The notes beneath the pieces are model-generated. The model was not told the origin of the DNA, did not search any database, and saw nothing but the letters and a program-made list of their open reading frames with translations. Position numbers and translations under genes: made by a program. A stretch of DNA of 64,000 nt from Plasmodium brasilianum (lineage: Eukaryota; Apicomplexa; Aconoidasida; Haemosporida; Plasmodiidae): contig NC_090114.1 of the NCBI RefSeq assembly GCF_023973825.1, positions 310,001-374,000 on the forward strand, given 5' to 3'. The number at the start of each line of letters is the position of its first letter. The stretch's first letter is position 1. This document shows positions 55,001-63,988 of this stretch, in pieces.

Positions 55001-58000
55001 GTCATGTATTGTATTCAGAATTGTTTTTTTCTTAACATCTATGTTGAAAATATAATCATCTGATTCGGTGCCACTACTTGCACCATGAACTCTATTTAAC
55101 TTCTCATACTCCTGATTTCTCCTTTTCGATTGTTTCTCTTTTTTATTGTTTAATACATCACCTGGAACATCTCTGGTTTTGATATTTAACAAATACTTGT
55201 TTATATATGCAACATCAAAGAGATAATACGAATATACCATATTATAAAAAGTGGTATCTAAATCTATTTTCACATTTTTCAATAAAATTGTTTTATTAAC
55301 TCCTTTAGGTATTATTATAAAATCATCAAGTGATAATACAAACAAAGAAATGCACTTATAAGTTTCAAACACATAGTACAAGTAAGAAATTATAAAATAA
55401 TTATAATAATGATGCTTATCTCTCTTGGTAAAATATTTTAACACATGATTCGTAACATGGATGGGGATAAAAAAATATATAATTTCTTGCAGTTTTTGAT
55501 TATAATTTATCTTATTTTCAAAATGATATAAATAATCATTAGCTTGTTTCATATTCTGAATTAAAACATTATCATCATTTATTATTCCACTTTTATTATA
55601 ACTATATATATTCGCTTTTTTTACATTTATATATAATTCTACAAGTATTTTATAATTTATCAGCTCTTTCCACAAATTTAAAAATTCCGTATTTCGCATA
55701 GCTTCACTGTTAATCCTTTTATAAATATATTTATAATGGTACTTATTATGCTTCTCATGCATATTATAATTATTTTCCCACTGTGCATCATCCCTATTTA
55801 TACTATCAAGAGGAACGATTATTTCTTCTTCTAACGTGTGTAACGTGTTTTCTATTATCTTGTTATTTTTTTCTAATTTCGTCTTTTTCCTTTTTAATTC
55901 CACCCTTTCTTTTACATCTTCTTCATCACTTTTCATTTTTCTCTTTTTCTGACTTCTTGAAAAAACATTTTTCTTACAATCATTCCCTGTTTCATTTACA
56001 TGATCATGTTCAGGTTCATATTCTCCTCTTCGGTTTGGGGAATCATTTATGGATTCCTTCTCACTAAATAAAAATAAGCTACTGGATGCTATTCTATTAC
56101 AAAGCGCCGCTTTCTCCTTTTTTGTTTCTATTAACTGAAAATTGTATATGAAGAATATTTTATTTAACTCAATATAAAGGTTAAGAAATAAAAAGAGATA
56201 GAATCTACCCTTATAATAGCATGTGCGTGTTTTATCATCGCTATAATACATATTAATAAGATGCTGATATTTGTCTATAGTTTTTACAATGACATAGTGA
56301 TTAATAACATAATTTAATTTTAAGTTCGTTAAAAAGGAGAGAATAGAATCATTCACTTTATTCGGAATACATTTTTCATTATTATAACCTCTGTTTTTTG
56401 AATCATCCATAGTGTAGTTATTGTCTTCATTCAAATGATGATTAATAAATAAATGCTTTGTTTCCCTAAGGCAGGAATATATGTATTCCTCTAAAATTTT
56501 AAAAATTAAACAAATAGAACGAATTTCTTTTTTTTTAATTTCCAAAGCGAAAAAGTCTTTTACCTGTACATAATTTATGTTTTGCACTTTTCGCAATTCT
56601 TCTACAATATCGCTACAATAATTAGTAATAACCCCTTCTGTTGTTTTTTTATTTTTGCCGTTTAACACTAAGAAGTACAGCGCTTTTTCTTCCTTCCTTT
56701 CTTGCTTCCCCTTTTTCCAACCCTCTTTCACTATTTTTTTCGTCTCGTGTGCTTTCCCCTCATTCACCTCTTCACAGGAAACCTTCAAAAGAAAAATGCA
56801 TTTGTTATTAAACGTAGAATTCTTGTAAACGCTAGTAAATTTTTTACCCCTTAAGAAATTATTTAAAAAGAAAAGCAAAGTAAAATTGATATTATTCTGA
56901 ACATCATTTAAAAAGGTGCTTAATAATTTTATTAGAAAAAGAAAAATATTAATATTTTTATAAGTTTCACTTTTCTTCATAATTTCATATAAACATAGGA
57001 GAATGTAATATTTCAACGTTTCATTGCAACATGTGTAATATATATCACATATTTCATTACATATATTAAAAAAGTTTTTATGCAAGTTATCATCTTTTGT
57101 ACTAAATAAATAACAATATGTTAAATAAATTAAGATGGATATTCTTAAAAATTCAAAATCATTTTTTGTTATCTCTTTTTTCCCCTTTCTTTTTTTTCTA
57201 TCTATTATGTCTTCTTTAAATATTTTACTTTTTCCATTCTTTTTTCTTATTAATATTTCGCTATAAAAATCACAATTTTGCATAATACTCTTAATACTCA
57301 CACTGCTTAAACTATTCCTATTTTTATATACTAAATATTTATATAAAAAAACTAAGTCCTTCTCGAAGCTATAATTGCAAAAGAGGATCTCTTTTTCTAT
57401 GAAAAGTTTGTTAGGAAGTAACCCTTCTTCTTTCATTGCTTCGTTTGTGTTTTCTTCAAATTCTGACTCTCTTTTATCATCTGTTATTTCACTTCTTTCG
57501 TCATTTATTCCATCATCTATAAAGTCATCGAACTCTTTAATATTTTCCTCTATATTATATAATTCATTTTTACGCTTCAGATCGGAAATTATTTGAATCT
57601 TTTCTTTTAATTTTATCAAATTTAATAACAATGATGAGGTTAAAAACAAATTATGAAACCTTTCATGGAATAATAAAAGATAAAAAATACAATTCAAAAT
57701 AAATATTCTGTTATAGCAAAACTTATTTAAAATGATGACTTCTAAAAAGTTTAAAATTTCACAAAAAAATACACCCATATGGTGCAAAGTTTCTGATTTT
57801 TCGAGCTTCTCAATAATGTCAATTTTTTCCATTTTGTTATTTTGTTCATATCTACAAAATTGTTGAAACTTATTCCGAAGTACCCAACTTAATGTATAAA
57901 ACACAATTTCTATATAATTCAAATTAACATCGCGCATAATTTTCGACAACTTTGTTTTCTCTACTTCAGCTGTTAATACATAAATAATTATATCTAAGTA

Positions 58001-58168
58001 ATTATTATCTATTAATGTGTTGACACATATGTTATATTCATTATCAGAAAGGGCACAGTTATTTTTTATGAACAAACACAACTTCTTTATTCCATCCTGT
58101 ATCTTTTTCTCATTCTTACTATTTAATAGAATACATATATCTTTCATTTTATTTTTGACAGCTGTCAT
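46010..58168 (-). CDS. URB1: URB1/Npa1-like ribosome-biogenesis scaffold
   Basis: A single ORF of 4052 residues, largely alpha-helical and HEAT/armadillo-like. Points of resemblance to URB1 lie in the C-terminal third: NALKILIFCLSSNDLIVRII with KGLSIFYQLLE (about 2960-2990), a segment VDPHSYSINSFVSSYSFFLI (about 3058), EIYLSLFFNNYLNYYLLKKF (about 3310), and LITQNNILLWLDSMM (about 3437), which fits the conserved GLLSWL element. URB1/Npa1 organises early 60S pre-ribosomes with helicases and snoRNPs in the nucleolus. The length is almost double that of human URB1 (2271), explained by Lys/Asn/Glu-rich inserts throughout. The start ATG has no nearby in-frame alternative. The match is from memory of short motifs only; another giant HEAT-repeat protein is possible. 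Confidence 0.55.
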   Translation of the reverse strand: MTAVKNKMKDICILLNSKNEKKIQDGIKKLCLFIKNNCALSDNEYNICVNTLIDNNYLDIIIYVLTAEVEKTKLSKIMRDVNLNYIEIVFYTLSWVLRNKFQQFCRYEQNNKMEKIDIIEKLEKSETLHHMGVFFCEILNFLEVIILNKFCYNRIFILNCIFYLLLFHERFHNLFLTSSLLLNLIKLKEKIQIISDLKRKNELYNIEENIKEFDDFIDDGINDERSEITDDKRESEFEENTNEAMKEEGLLPNKLFIEKEILFCNYSFEKDLVFLYKYLVYKNRNSLSSVSIKSIMQNCDFYSEILIRKKNGKSKIFKEDIIDRKKRKGKKEITKNDFEFLRISILIYLTYCYLFSTKDDNLHKNFFNICNEICDIYYTCCNETLKYYILLCLYEIMKKSETYKNINIFLFLIKLLSTFLNDVQNNINFTLLFFLNNFLRGKKFTSVYKNSTFNNKCIFLLKVSCEEVNEGKAHETKKIVKEGWKKGKQERKEEKALYFLVLNGKNKKTTEGVITNYCSDIVEELRKVQNINYVQVKDFFALEIKKKEIRSICLIFKILEEYIYSCLRETKHLFINHHLNEDNNYTMDDSKNRGYNNEKCIPNKVNDSILSFLTNLKLNYVINHYVIVKTIDKYQHLINMYYSDDKTRTCYYKGRFYLFLFLNLYIELNKIFFIYNFQLIETKKEKAALCNRIASSSLFLFSEKESINDSPNRRGEYEPEHDHVNETGNDCKKNVFSRSQKKRKMKSDEEDVKERVELKRKKTKLEKNNKIIENTLHTLEEEIIVPLDSINRDDAQWENNYNMHEKHNKYHYKYIYKRINSEAMRNTEFLNLWKELINYKILVELYINVKKANIYSYNKSGIINDDNVLIQNMKQANDYLYHFENKINYNQKLQEIIYFFIPIHVTNHVLKYFTKRDKHHYYNYFIISYLYYVFETYKCISLFVLSLDDFIIIPKGVNKTILLKNVKIDLDTTFYNMVYSYYLFDVAYINKYLLNIKTRDVPGDVLNNKKEKQSKRRNQEYEKLNRVHGASSGTESDDYIFNIDVKKKTILNTIHDGKNEEGDILEGLHYFINNVKIDNHNLWAFHFILLKNFINLFDECELKKKLLHELYNKRGIIEIENFTLFININDNIYKVFLKLFIEKCYFTIEGYNLLENLFLIFIYYKKRLIIESGKEDGEVEKVEEEKETKEKKQYGKCEKWVKHERCAKYEQHYNFIESFLFRILKKTNHFDASHFDDLLIFFKFLRSITSLREFVVALSVFYRFFNIYKTMLTYLDNFNDAERTRKEGQNAVAAEKRRGGRGKKRSMFNCENSLFFNLIIDFFFSNNQNFVLNGIPMLKIIKDSREGKISKNSLNNVFDYTVKDIVRVYLNYVNYIKCVLLHNPYIYLNFNKKLRNKKTVEELFYSFTRRKGFTQYEVSSNLEATEKAAVINTTGNIILNKQGIKLNPMTNANNGHSSYKNEIEEHGAVYNKFLKFQENVKLFLKEIKNVQRNRKSSHEYLSKVEKICKKKSKKLMKKNFIKNKKGCILMHNEGAEYDRPFGKILNNCKNMLSIYLNDHFILNVARGNAEESEVAWQVSHEEDVFYNLSNLTNILFNYYFVIYTYVNKNDNVHMDTLLLLIYNINEILKVYINRCENISTNYCSLIKRYRNYDDIEHFLRLKNEEQDEETFYSNKYFVKVNKLNRRTFLLFIKIFKKGLFKKLLELLLNICDMNVGAFYDFVNLNLCFLCKNVYFFRLKKEKYIKLVSTNLTYLMNIILQQEDTSKNNKHFIRKTCFMILFLLKKIERKESFINKLIKCYYYDDKAEILRIGGNSTYSRENNKKNSLLEHISNFFIRYMANESMQKSLGSICDKSTCDTITVLINIIMKNKYVDVEMRNISNALCKLYRRTIYKEDSVSVNYDIIKKIMLHDLSMKNDKKGTSCIFKRIKNDRIYMLNYKDIDRERDVFIMYNYVKSSNINTLKKKNIHSISKENYIIMAFLYLMNDKYRPPGFDDQYNHFIDNVTYEKMYYLQKKKYPSIMAEKYINRIIYAYENVKEKRMISFLLLNTKKLKNKNCLFIVLSILFFLGNVLGKKKKRTLLFKQYNKYMVRRMCKIIFFYFYGYFFKNDIKRDEHIFKSYERIVYFTCKILLKDFKKSEQEEEKVKEEVKEVEVEEKSQFNNKACKKNEREILPNSEMGKGSCVKLSSLYREQINQNYNLQNGYDEKNRYRSADTGKRASTYDKVSEEVHVSSNRYLKYNKSFINGTLKRRSDYDFMLVLLINLLNKNKGKFNIEKLIDKYIYSLLIHISFFPKEKRKVFYYENVMRKYIYMFSEEEDNSLEKRKRTYILFYSYFLLFKYMKLRNLDVLNMINVFFKDVYIEKLILAQIEKYKKVKESPKKKKKSEKMLIIFLLKLIKMFYEEWYRICKDKGASQDIYLKTLNKNLFHELKNMYNYTLTCTDIHIRNIFFVDLSYYLKSVTMDNILNNNLIDEVLKFKEFNLNYDNNYNWLYMNPRMLSKTCLYFYMNEDVRKKFENREFDFLSYFNMNSSGEKECCTGGRMKKSVYNYENNGLSSGFNESRNGSNDRSNYYCNNIAQESSHEFYNKEDDMYDYYENKVELMEKGIFLKDCSGKNPYCILNQNEFTKKETFYLAHKIKLKDNMYDYIFLLCMIVSKLIFCFILMSEKLRVFFYHFRILYTTYYRENIFLNYDLLKMQEINRKIKNYIKRYPDIHFYIDYENNNKEEEEQQQYNKMASVQSYYDKFYHKNGNIVDDGYNNVNVNEFSGTRNGIFGNDKNLISYDDEKEHFYHLKKNQKNSESCKFCIKFKQIHNISNSERVLNLFSKDEKDHIKNMIYYGKTIRTYLFLHSPYEDNIYKNCNTFINVENILHDKEKTDMNCSTTALGHVATNDEVNNNNKCNSNSKRNMNVMDLINTYCIVDSSDLLYGRKMKENHFKKNYKKVLNKYLLNDIDFFGKWLKPFSLNALKILIFCLSSNDLIVRIISLKGLSIFYQLLENSFFLYKIRKKILSFKKRGVILEEKGSNILCKNKRDRKLLIPFKEMFYLYFFMKKLKLSVDPHSYSINSFVSSYSFFLINGIFQKMDLVDTLKSLIRNKTFSVYFIQEYLNRQFRKSKYISSNIINFFIMSNQALYSSRYDLKKGDIEKEEDVENDGGGESEGASGAQNRMENGIENVEEYPNDNMYSSKSKSQRYYYEKNNYLKEDSYNNKEVYVERKNKTIYIDRSFYATSNINSRITMRDFGMADNEIGENVYQEKTIIKKKDRDRGNNNSNNNNNNNKEVMDKFYYIQINHKNAIKNMYNVLNNSSIFEIYLSLFFNNYLNYYLLKKFLILLITSSSVLCIEYMKLECAEGETPLFRSNEGDGNNYKNGFIKYENNKNHCSDHVSTEEKGWRNTNENSSVQLYLYKEKDVADYYNNRGNINKTNRSNCNVNYYIKKNLVLKLITQNNILLWLDSMMHQKLFKEEIAFHFPSSFMFPLLNFYDLMNENEKYYMNIINREIVLLEESGAPITFHMKRDLIPISNYRFFGGNGEAEYKKENVPSNIENISTKTTSNDVTANRVEKVGNIFIHEKNCTGKEVKTKNGKITEKESSTRIRNIDSRIISRMSGSMDNITFRNRGNDMNSRDLLYSLSHMENMVRNRYIMGYIFKESYDKTSDVFFCLSLFINNIVSNLFYPSISYYHIFTNMVLNQEKKRIKRFILSNAYNIICKNKKDNNKFDIWNFWFNNFHKSISCKIRNILFINKVDGSLRGNNLNIFYDLMKIIRYLCRSLYYIFINLFHKEYFYLFIYYNNKKKYLNKEDIACLKNTNKNNVHICKTFLKYVYLLFNIVFNICTCLYDQGISKNNLFNNLISTNVSVDLHFVNDDISLIMNEVMIFFENVVILYNYFNTCNSKRLKRDRTQYDRNRLISGEEAQYGKVEGKEHKGVDENGGQINGGENNGEVNGADDENSKKIEMYYMDIHKKLLKETYNKSPHFSNYYLYRKIILCVLCLIHTKCYKKSKYFYYIFLNKLITIYHFLEEGSRPKVYLYIYELFSIIRRNTLQSLLKQII

Positions 58169-58204
58169 TTTGCTTCTTTTCCGTTCTCTTAACAGTCACA
58201 GGAG

Positions 58205-58238
<34 letters not shown>

Positions 58239-58570
58239 ATATAGACTCATAAATAGGAAGCTCCCTAAATATGTATGTATATATGCCGTGCTATTTATAC
58301 ATATATAGAGAGTTCATAAGGCTTATAATGATATAAGAACATATGACATAAGGCATAATAGAGCGTATTTAAACTCTCCTCATATATAAAAAAAATAGAT
58401 ATATACTGATGTACTCAGTGAAAATGTTTTGTAATTCAACAAACTCTTTAACTATTTTCATTTAATATTGTTACAAACAAAAAACAAGCTTTTAGTAAAT
58501 TTTTTTTTTTGCCTCCTAGCATATGTTTACATAGGTGAATGTTATGTATTTGCGTATATGTATGTATGTA

Positions 58571-58605
<35 letters not shown>

Positions 58606-59593
58606 ACTAGGATTATTTACATACCTAATGTGACGATGCCAAGCTTTCACGTTTTAATTATCTCTGTTAACAAATAACAAACTCAAATATTTAAAAGAAG
58701 CACATTCTATGCAACAACATTCGCGAAAACAAAAATTAAAAAATTAAAAATAAGCAACTGGAAATGAGAAAATTTAAAATAAATACATAGATGTAATAAT
58801 AAATATAAATGAACATATATCTTTAAAACACAAAAAATTCAAATTTAAAAAAAATTATTCAAAAATGAAAAAAAGCAAACATGAAAATTAAAAAGTAACA
58901 ACAAAAATATCTATGTTATTTAAACGGAAATAGTACAGATGCAAAAAAAAAAAAATTTTTTAAAAGGATGTAGAAGAAGTGATATAAATTTATATCTACA
59001 TTTTTCTTAAGCGAGATAAAAATGAACAATAATTTTAATTAGTTCAAAATTTGTTACAAAAAAATTGTCACGTTCTTTTAAAAATATTACATCAAATATT
59101 TACATGCGACAAATGATCCTTATAAAAGGTTTCCTTTGAAACTTGTTTTATTCATACGTGTACCAATAATATACACTTGTATATGTATATATATTTTTTT
59201 TTTTTTCCCATTCATGTACAAGATGTCCCCTTTTGCAAAACGTTACTGTACTTATTTTTTTGCACATGATTTATTACACGAAAAAATACATAGGCGTATA
59301 TACTTCATTTTTTCTGTTTCTAAAGCACTTACATATACACATATGCGCATCCATGTAAACATACAAATATAAAAAAATACATACTTAAGTATATATGTCC
59401 ATTTATAAGCATGAATATATACACATCCATATATAGCATGCGTAAAATCATATATGCCCCTTCAAAAAACAAATGAAATTTTTTTACATAAGGCATCAAA
59501 AAAACAAATTACCTACAAAATACTTAGGATATATATAAAATACACGCACAAAATTATTTTATTATAATATAACCAAAAGTGCTATTACTATAG
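58169..59593. promoter_or_regulatory. intergenic upstream of the URB1-like gene
   Basis: Both flanking genes are on the minus strand, so this holds the URB1-like promoter and the 3' end of the next gene. It contains (TA)n runs near 58206-58232 and 58574-58601 and poly(A)/poly(T) tracts. No gene is seen. Confidence 0.45.
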
Positions 59594-62500
59594 TCATGAA
59601 TACTTATTCACAAAATCTTCTGATAGGAAATTTATAACCTTAAAAAGGAAATGATTTTTATTATCGGGAAAAAAATATTCTGAATTATTCAGAATAATGC
59701 TTTTGGGAAAAATCATAAAAAACAAGATTAAATTTTTAAAAAACATCCGTAACAAGTGAAAATGATTAACGAAATCATTCCTATAACTATTTTTATGAAC
59801 GCAATTTTTGTTAAACGCATTTTTATCGAATAATATATTCTTGATATCTTCACTTAAAAAACTTATATTTGCTATATACAGTTCATAATTATTTAAACAA
59901 TGGGACCTACTTTTTAAATAATTAAGCAGAGTGTTATCATATAGTAATGTTTTCTTTTTTTTTTTCTGTTTTTGATCAAATAATAATTTTTCCATGCTAT
60001 TTTCATCCTCTGACGAATCTGACATAGGGGTATCATAATCATACAAATTTTTGCCATGCTCCTTCTGTTTCTTATCAGATTTTTTATTTTTATGGAATAG
60101 TTCACCAAAACTGTGCGTGACAATATTTTTGTTTAAATTTAATTCGAAAAATGTGAAGACATCTTTCATAAATAAGGGAACAGTCAGATATTTTGAAAAT
60201 ATTTCATAGTCAAATGAAACAAAAGAATTATCTTCTATATTTTTGTTAAAAAAATTATTATTATAATAAGAGTCATCGATAATATCCTGATTATATAAAT
60301 ATCTACTAATATCCTTATAATTTAAAGCATGTATATCATAATGTTTAATAAAGAAATCTTGTTTTTCGCTTTTGCGGAAATGGGAAAGCAATTTGTTATA
60401 TTTTTTTGACAACTCTGTACTTCTTTCATTATTTTTAATCAAATAATATATTCCTAATTTTTTTAAAAAAAAAAATTCTTTTTTTAAAATTATTTCGTCC
60501 ACTAAATTACTTTCCTTAAGTAGCTTATTTTTTTTACTTCGAAAGGAATTTCTCATTTTTGTTCTTACAAATTCTTCTTCAATGATAAAAAATATTTTTG
60601 CACTTTCGTCTTCCTCTCTCACACATTGTTTCTCTACCATTCCTTTAGTTGTTGTTATACCATTATCACTATGCTCCTCTAGTTTTTTGCTCTCATTATT
60701 TATGTTATTATTCCCATTATATTCAAAAATTCTGCTCCTTACACCTTCATGGTTTAAATTACAATTTGCCTTTTTTATTCTTGAGCTCTGTTTTTCTTCC
60801 CTCTTAATTGAAAAAGAAATATTCATTTCTACGCTAGCTAAAAATTTACCAATGTTGTCAATTAAATCGTTTGTAACATAAAAGTTGTACAAAACGTTGT
60901 TAATAAAAAATGAACTATTACTACTTTTCATGGAAAATAAAACAAAAGAAGAAATTATTATATAGAGATAATCCTTATTAAGCTGGCTAACATTACACAT
61001 TGATAATAAGTTTTCTAATATTTTCTGTTTCTCATTAAAATGAGAATATATGTATGATAAATAAATACATTCTTTAATCAAGAAAATATTTTGAAAATAC
61101 TCAGTTAACTTGTTATAATTAAATTTTAATGTTAACACGCTCTTGTTATTATTACTACAGTATTTTTCCTCAGCACAATAAAAGTCTTGTATATTTTCTT
61201 TAAATGTAAAATTATACTTAAATACATGAAATAACATTTTGCTTTTAATTATATTTAATTTTTTGAACGGTTCCTTTAATTTTAATATAACATATCCTTG
61301 TATTAGAATTGGAAAATCTTTTATCATCTCATCAATGTTTATTTCCTCATGTAGTTTTTCTTTAATTATTATTTTACACAAGCAAAATAAAAAGTCACTT
61401 ATACATAACATAACATTGAGCGGGATATCTACATAAGTGCGTTTATATAGATTGATATTGTCCTTCGTCTGTGCGCCTCTTATAGGAACAGTATCTTCCC
61501 GATTAATTTCTCCTTTGTTTTTTGAGGAATTATTTAACATCCTCCTATCTTTTGCATTATATTTCTCCTCTTTTTTCACCTTATTACATTCTCTTCCACT
61601 CTTTTCACTTAGCATTTTCTCCTGTAGGATCCTCTCTGGTAACACTTCCTCCCTTTTCACTATCTCACCGCACCCATATAACGTGGAATGATTATAATAA
61701 TTTTCCCTATATACAGTTAAGACCGTTTCGTTAAGAACAGTAATAAAGGAATATTTTATATAAGATAATAAATCATAGTAGTTCTTTCCATCCTCCTTAT
61801 CCCCCTCACCATTTCTTACAATTTTATATATTCTTTTTAATAAAATTTTTAAAACTGAAATAGCGTAAATCCATAGGGAGGCGTCTTGATGAAACAGCTT
61901 TGCATTTTTCAGGATGTTCAAAAAAATGAATTTAATTTCTTCCTTCTTAATTTTTTTAATATTAATTATATTTTTAATAAACATGTATTTTTCATATGTA
62001 CTGAAGGTATTAAAATAATTGCTGATGATACAAAAAATATGACTATAAGAATTACTAAATGCACTAAAAATTGTGAAATAATTAAATATACTAATTCTAC
62101 ATTCGTATAATAATTGAACCCTTTTTATGCACTCCTTATAAATTTTATAATAACTTTTTATATTATCATTTATATTTTCCATAATTTTTAATATTAACAC
62201 ATCTAATATTATGTAATGAATTTTTATGAATTTGCATATATATGAATACAAATTCTGAATATTGTTCTTTATCTGAACATCAAATTTTATATAATTTATT
62301 AATTTCATTATTTTCAAAAAGTTATTTAAATAGTCATATAATTCATCGCTAAAAAAGTTTAAGTAACTCATAGTATTTTCCTTATTATCAAATGACATAT
62401 TCAATTTTATATCTTCATATTCTTTGTCCCTATTTAATGAAAATGTATCTATGTCTAAAAGTTTGCATGTTTTTAAAAAAGTTTTCAAATAATTTTCAAT

Positions 62501-63988
62501 ACTTAACAGGTGTGAAAATACGTTATACAACATATGTTTTTTATCTAAATTTTCAATTTTAATTAAAGAGTCATTTAATTCTTCATAATATTTATAACAA
62601 AACATGTACAGAAGTACTAAATTGGTATCATGATCATTCACTATAATATCGGTATTCAACTTGTAGTTGTTATTATTATACGCAAAAAGGTTTTCATCAC
62701 TAGTCAAAATTCCCTTCGGCTTCAACTTCTCGATCTGCTCCTGCTCCGGCTGCTCTCCCTTCCTGTCTTCATTATATTGAGCATTTTTATCGCCGAAAAC
62801 ACCCCCATTTTCAATTTCATCCTCCGACTCGCTAGTATTTGCTAAAATTCTATTTGTTGTGTTTATGCATTTTTTTATTTCAAAATCTTTCTTTATAAAT
62901 CTGTTTATAAATAATATAACCATATTGCAGCATTCGTAATTATTAAAATAGTCAGACGAAATATATTCCCCTACAATTTTTAATCCTATTAAAGAACAAT
63001 ACGAAATCAAGCTGATATATTTGTCTTCTAATTCGTCGAAATATTTCACTATAATTTTCTGTAAATTATTCAATATAAACCCTACCGCTCCTTTCACACT
63101 CTTGCAGCAGTTGTTACTAGTACTATATCTTTCACCACTAATGTTATTACTAATGACGTTACTCGTATTGTTACTCGTATTGTTACTCGTATTGTTACTG
63201 CTTCCAATATTACTACCATCATTCGAATTACTTTGCTCATACGTAATACAACCAAAATTCTCTTTATAATAAAATGATACGAAGCGATAAATGGTGCATA
63301 AGGCGTATACAACATATTTTGAGTTAAACACATGATTACTGCCTATACGTGTTATAAGAAGTTTCAAAGTGCTTGTTATTTCGTACATACTAATTATTTT
63401 TTTTATATATAAATACATTAAGATGTTCGTTACACTAACTATAACGTTACTAATTTTCTTTTGCAGCGAATTTATTATAATATGGTAAATATCCTTTACC
63501 ATGTGATCATATTTACTGTTGTTATAATGTTTATATAAATAAAAGCATAAGTTACTCAAAGAAATAAAAAAGTAGAAATTATCATCATTATTCAACTCGT
63601 GTGTATCATTCGAATTCGTATTTTCTATGTATGAAAGATCATTATTTAACTTATTTTTATTATTATAATCTTCCCTTATATTTTCCTCTAACCTAATAGA
63701 AGAAGTATTTCCATTGTCATAATTTAATATACATTTCAAATTTTCCTTATGTACTTCCAATATAGCAGTAATATGAGAACTACTTACATCAGTATAATTA
63801 CAACACGAACTTAAACAAAATAAAAGAATGTTTTTAATGTACTTATCTGATATTTCTTTAAGCAAATTCGTTAAGAAGTTATAAAAATTTGGTATTTGAG
63901 AAACATTCATATGCACATAATTTAAACAAAGAAAAATTATTATCATTTCGTTTTTACTCACATTTAATTTGGTATCATTATCTTTCAT
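59594..63988 (-). CDS. large helical protein of unknown function (possibly N-terminally cut by the window edge)
   Basis: An ORF of 1464 residues from the ATG at 63988. The frame stays open through the 12 bases to the window edge, so the true start may lie outside. Composition and spacing suggest stacked alpha-helices (HEAT/ARM-like) from residue 1 to about 1100, broken by polar inserts: an Asn/Ser repeat at about 225-262, a Glu-rich stretch near 395-425 and a Lys/Glu-rich one near 800-850. A 12-nt unit encoding NNTS is repeated around 63130-63195. The C-terminal 200 residues have an acidic Ser-rich patch (SDSSEDENS), then a Lys run, then more helices. I cannot assign a family; large adaptor, trafficking or ribosome-biogenesis scaffolds look like this. 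It lies head-to-tail behind the URB1-like gene with a separate 1.4-kb spacer. Confidence 0.75.
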   Translation of the reverse strand: MKDNDTKLNVSKNEMIIIFLCLNYVHMNVSQIPNFYNFLTNLLKEISDKYIKNILLFCLSSCCNYTDVSSSHITAILEVHKENLKCILNYDNGNTSSIRLEENIREDYNNKNKLNNDLSYIENTNSNDTHELNNDDNFYFFISLSNLCFYLYKHYNNSKYDHMVKDIYHIIINSLQKKISNVIVSVTNILMYLYIKKIISMYEITSTLKLLITRIGSNHVFNSKYVVYALCTIYRFVSFYYKENFGCITYEQSNSNDGSNIGSSNNTSNNTSNNTSNVISNNISGERYSTSNNCCKSVKGAVGFILNNLQKIIVKYFDELEDKYISLISYCSLIGLKIVGEYISSDYFNNYECCNMVILFINRFIKKDFEIKKCINTTNRILANTSESEDEIENGGVFGDKNAQYNEDRKGEQPEQEQIEKLKPKGILTSDENLFAYNNNNYKLNTDIIVNDHDTNLVLLYMFCYKYYEELNDSLIKIENLDKKHMLYNVFSHLLSIENYLKTFLKTCKLLDIDTFSLNRDKEYEDIKLNMSFDNKENTMSYLNFFSDELYDYLNNFLKIMKLINYIKFDVQIKNNIQNLYSYICKFIKIHYIILDVLILKIMENINDNIKSYYKIYKECIKRVQLLYECRISIFNYFTIFSAFSNSYSHIFCIISNYFNTFSTYEKYMFIKNIINIKKIKKEEIKFIFLNILKNAKLFHQDASLWIYAISVLKILLKRIYKIVRNGEGDKEDGKNYYDLLSYIKYSFITVLNETVLTVYRENYYNHSTLYGCGEIVKREEVLPERILQEKMLSEKSGRECNKVKKEEKYNAKDRRMLNNSSKNKGEINREDTVPIRGAQTKDNINLYKRTYVDIPLNVMLCISDFLFCLCKIIIKEKLHEEINIDEMIKDFPILIQGYVILKLKEPFKKLNIIKSKMLFHVFKYNFTFKENIQDFYCAEEKYCSNNNKSVLTLKFNYNKLTEYFQNIFLIKECIYLSYIYSHFNEKQKILENLLSMCNVSQLNKDYLYIIISSFVLFSMKSSNSSFFINNVLYNFYVTNDLIDNIGKFLASVEMNISFSIKREEKQSSRIKKANCNLNHEGVRSRIFEYNGNNNINNESKKLEEHSDNGITTTKGMVEKQCVREEDESAKIFFIIEEEFVRTKMRNSFRSKKNKLLKESNLVDEIILKKEFFFLKKLGIYYLIKNNERSTELSKKYNKLLSHFRKSEKQDFFIKHYDIHALNYKDISRYLYNQDIIDDSYYNNNFFNKNIEDNSFVSFDYEIFSKYLTVPLFMKDVFTFFELNLNKNIVTHSFGELFHKNKKSDKKQKEHGKNLYDYDTPMSDSSEDENSMEKLLFDQKQKKKKKTLLYDNTLLNYLKSRSHCLNNYELYIANISFLSEDIKNILFDKNAFNKNCVHKNSYRNDFVNHFHLLRMFFKNLILFFMIFPKSIILNNSEYFFPDNKNHFLFKVINFLSEDFVNKYS
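63130..63195 (-). repeat. 12-nt coding repeat (NNTS)
   Basis: Units of about 12 nt (gttactcgtatt on the + strand) occur three times in near-perfect tandem, with decayed copies on both sides, inside the 59.6-kb gene. Confidence 0.8.
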
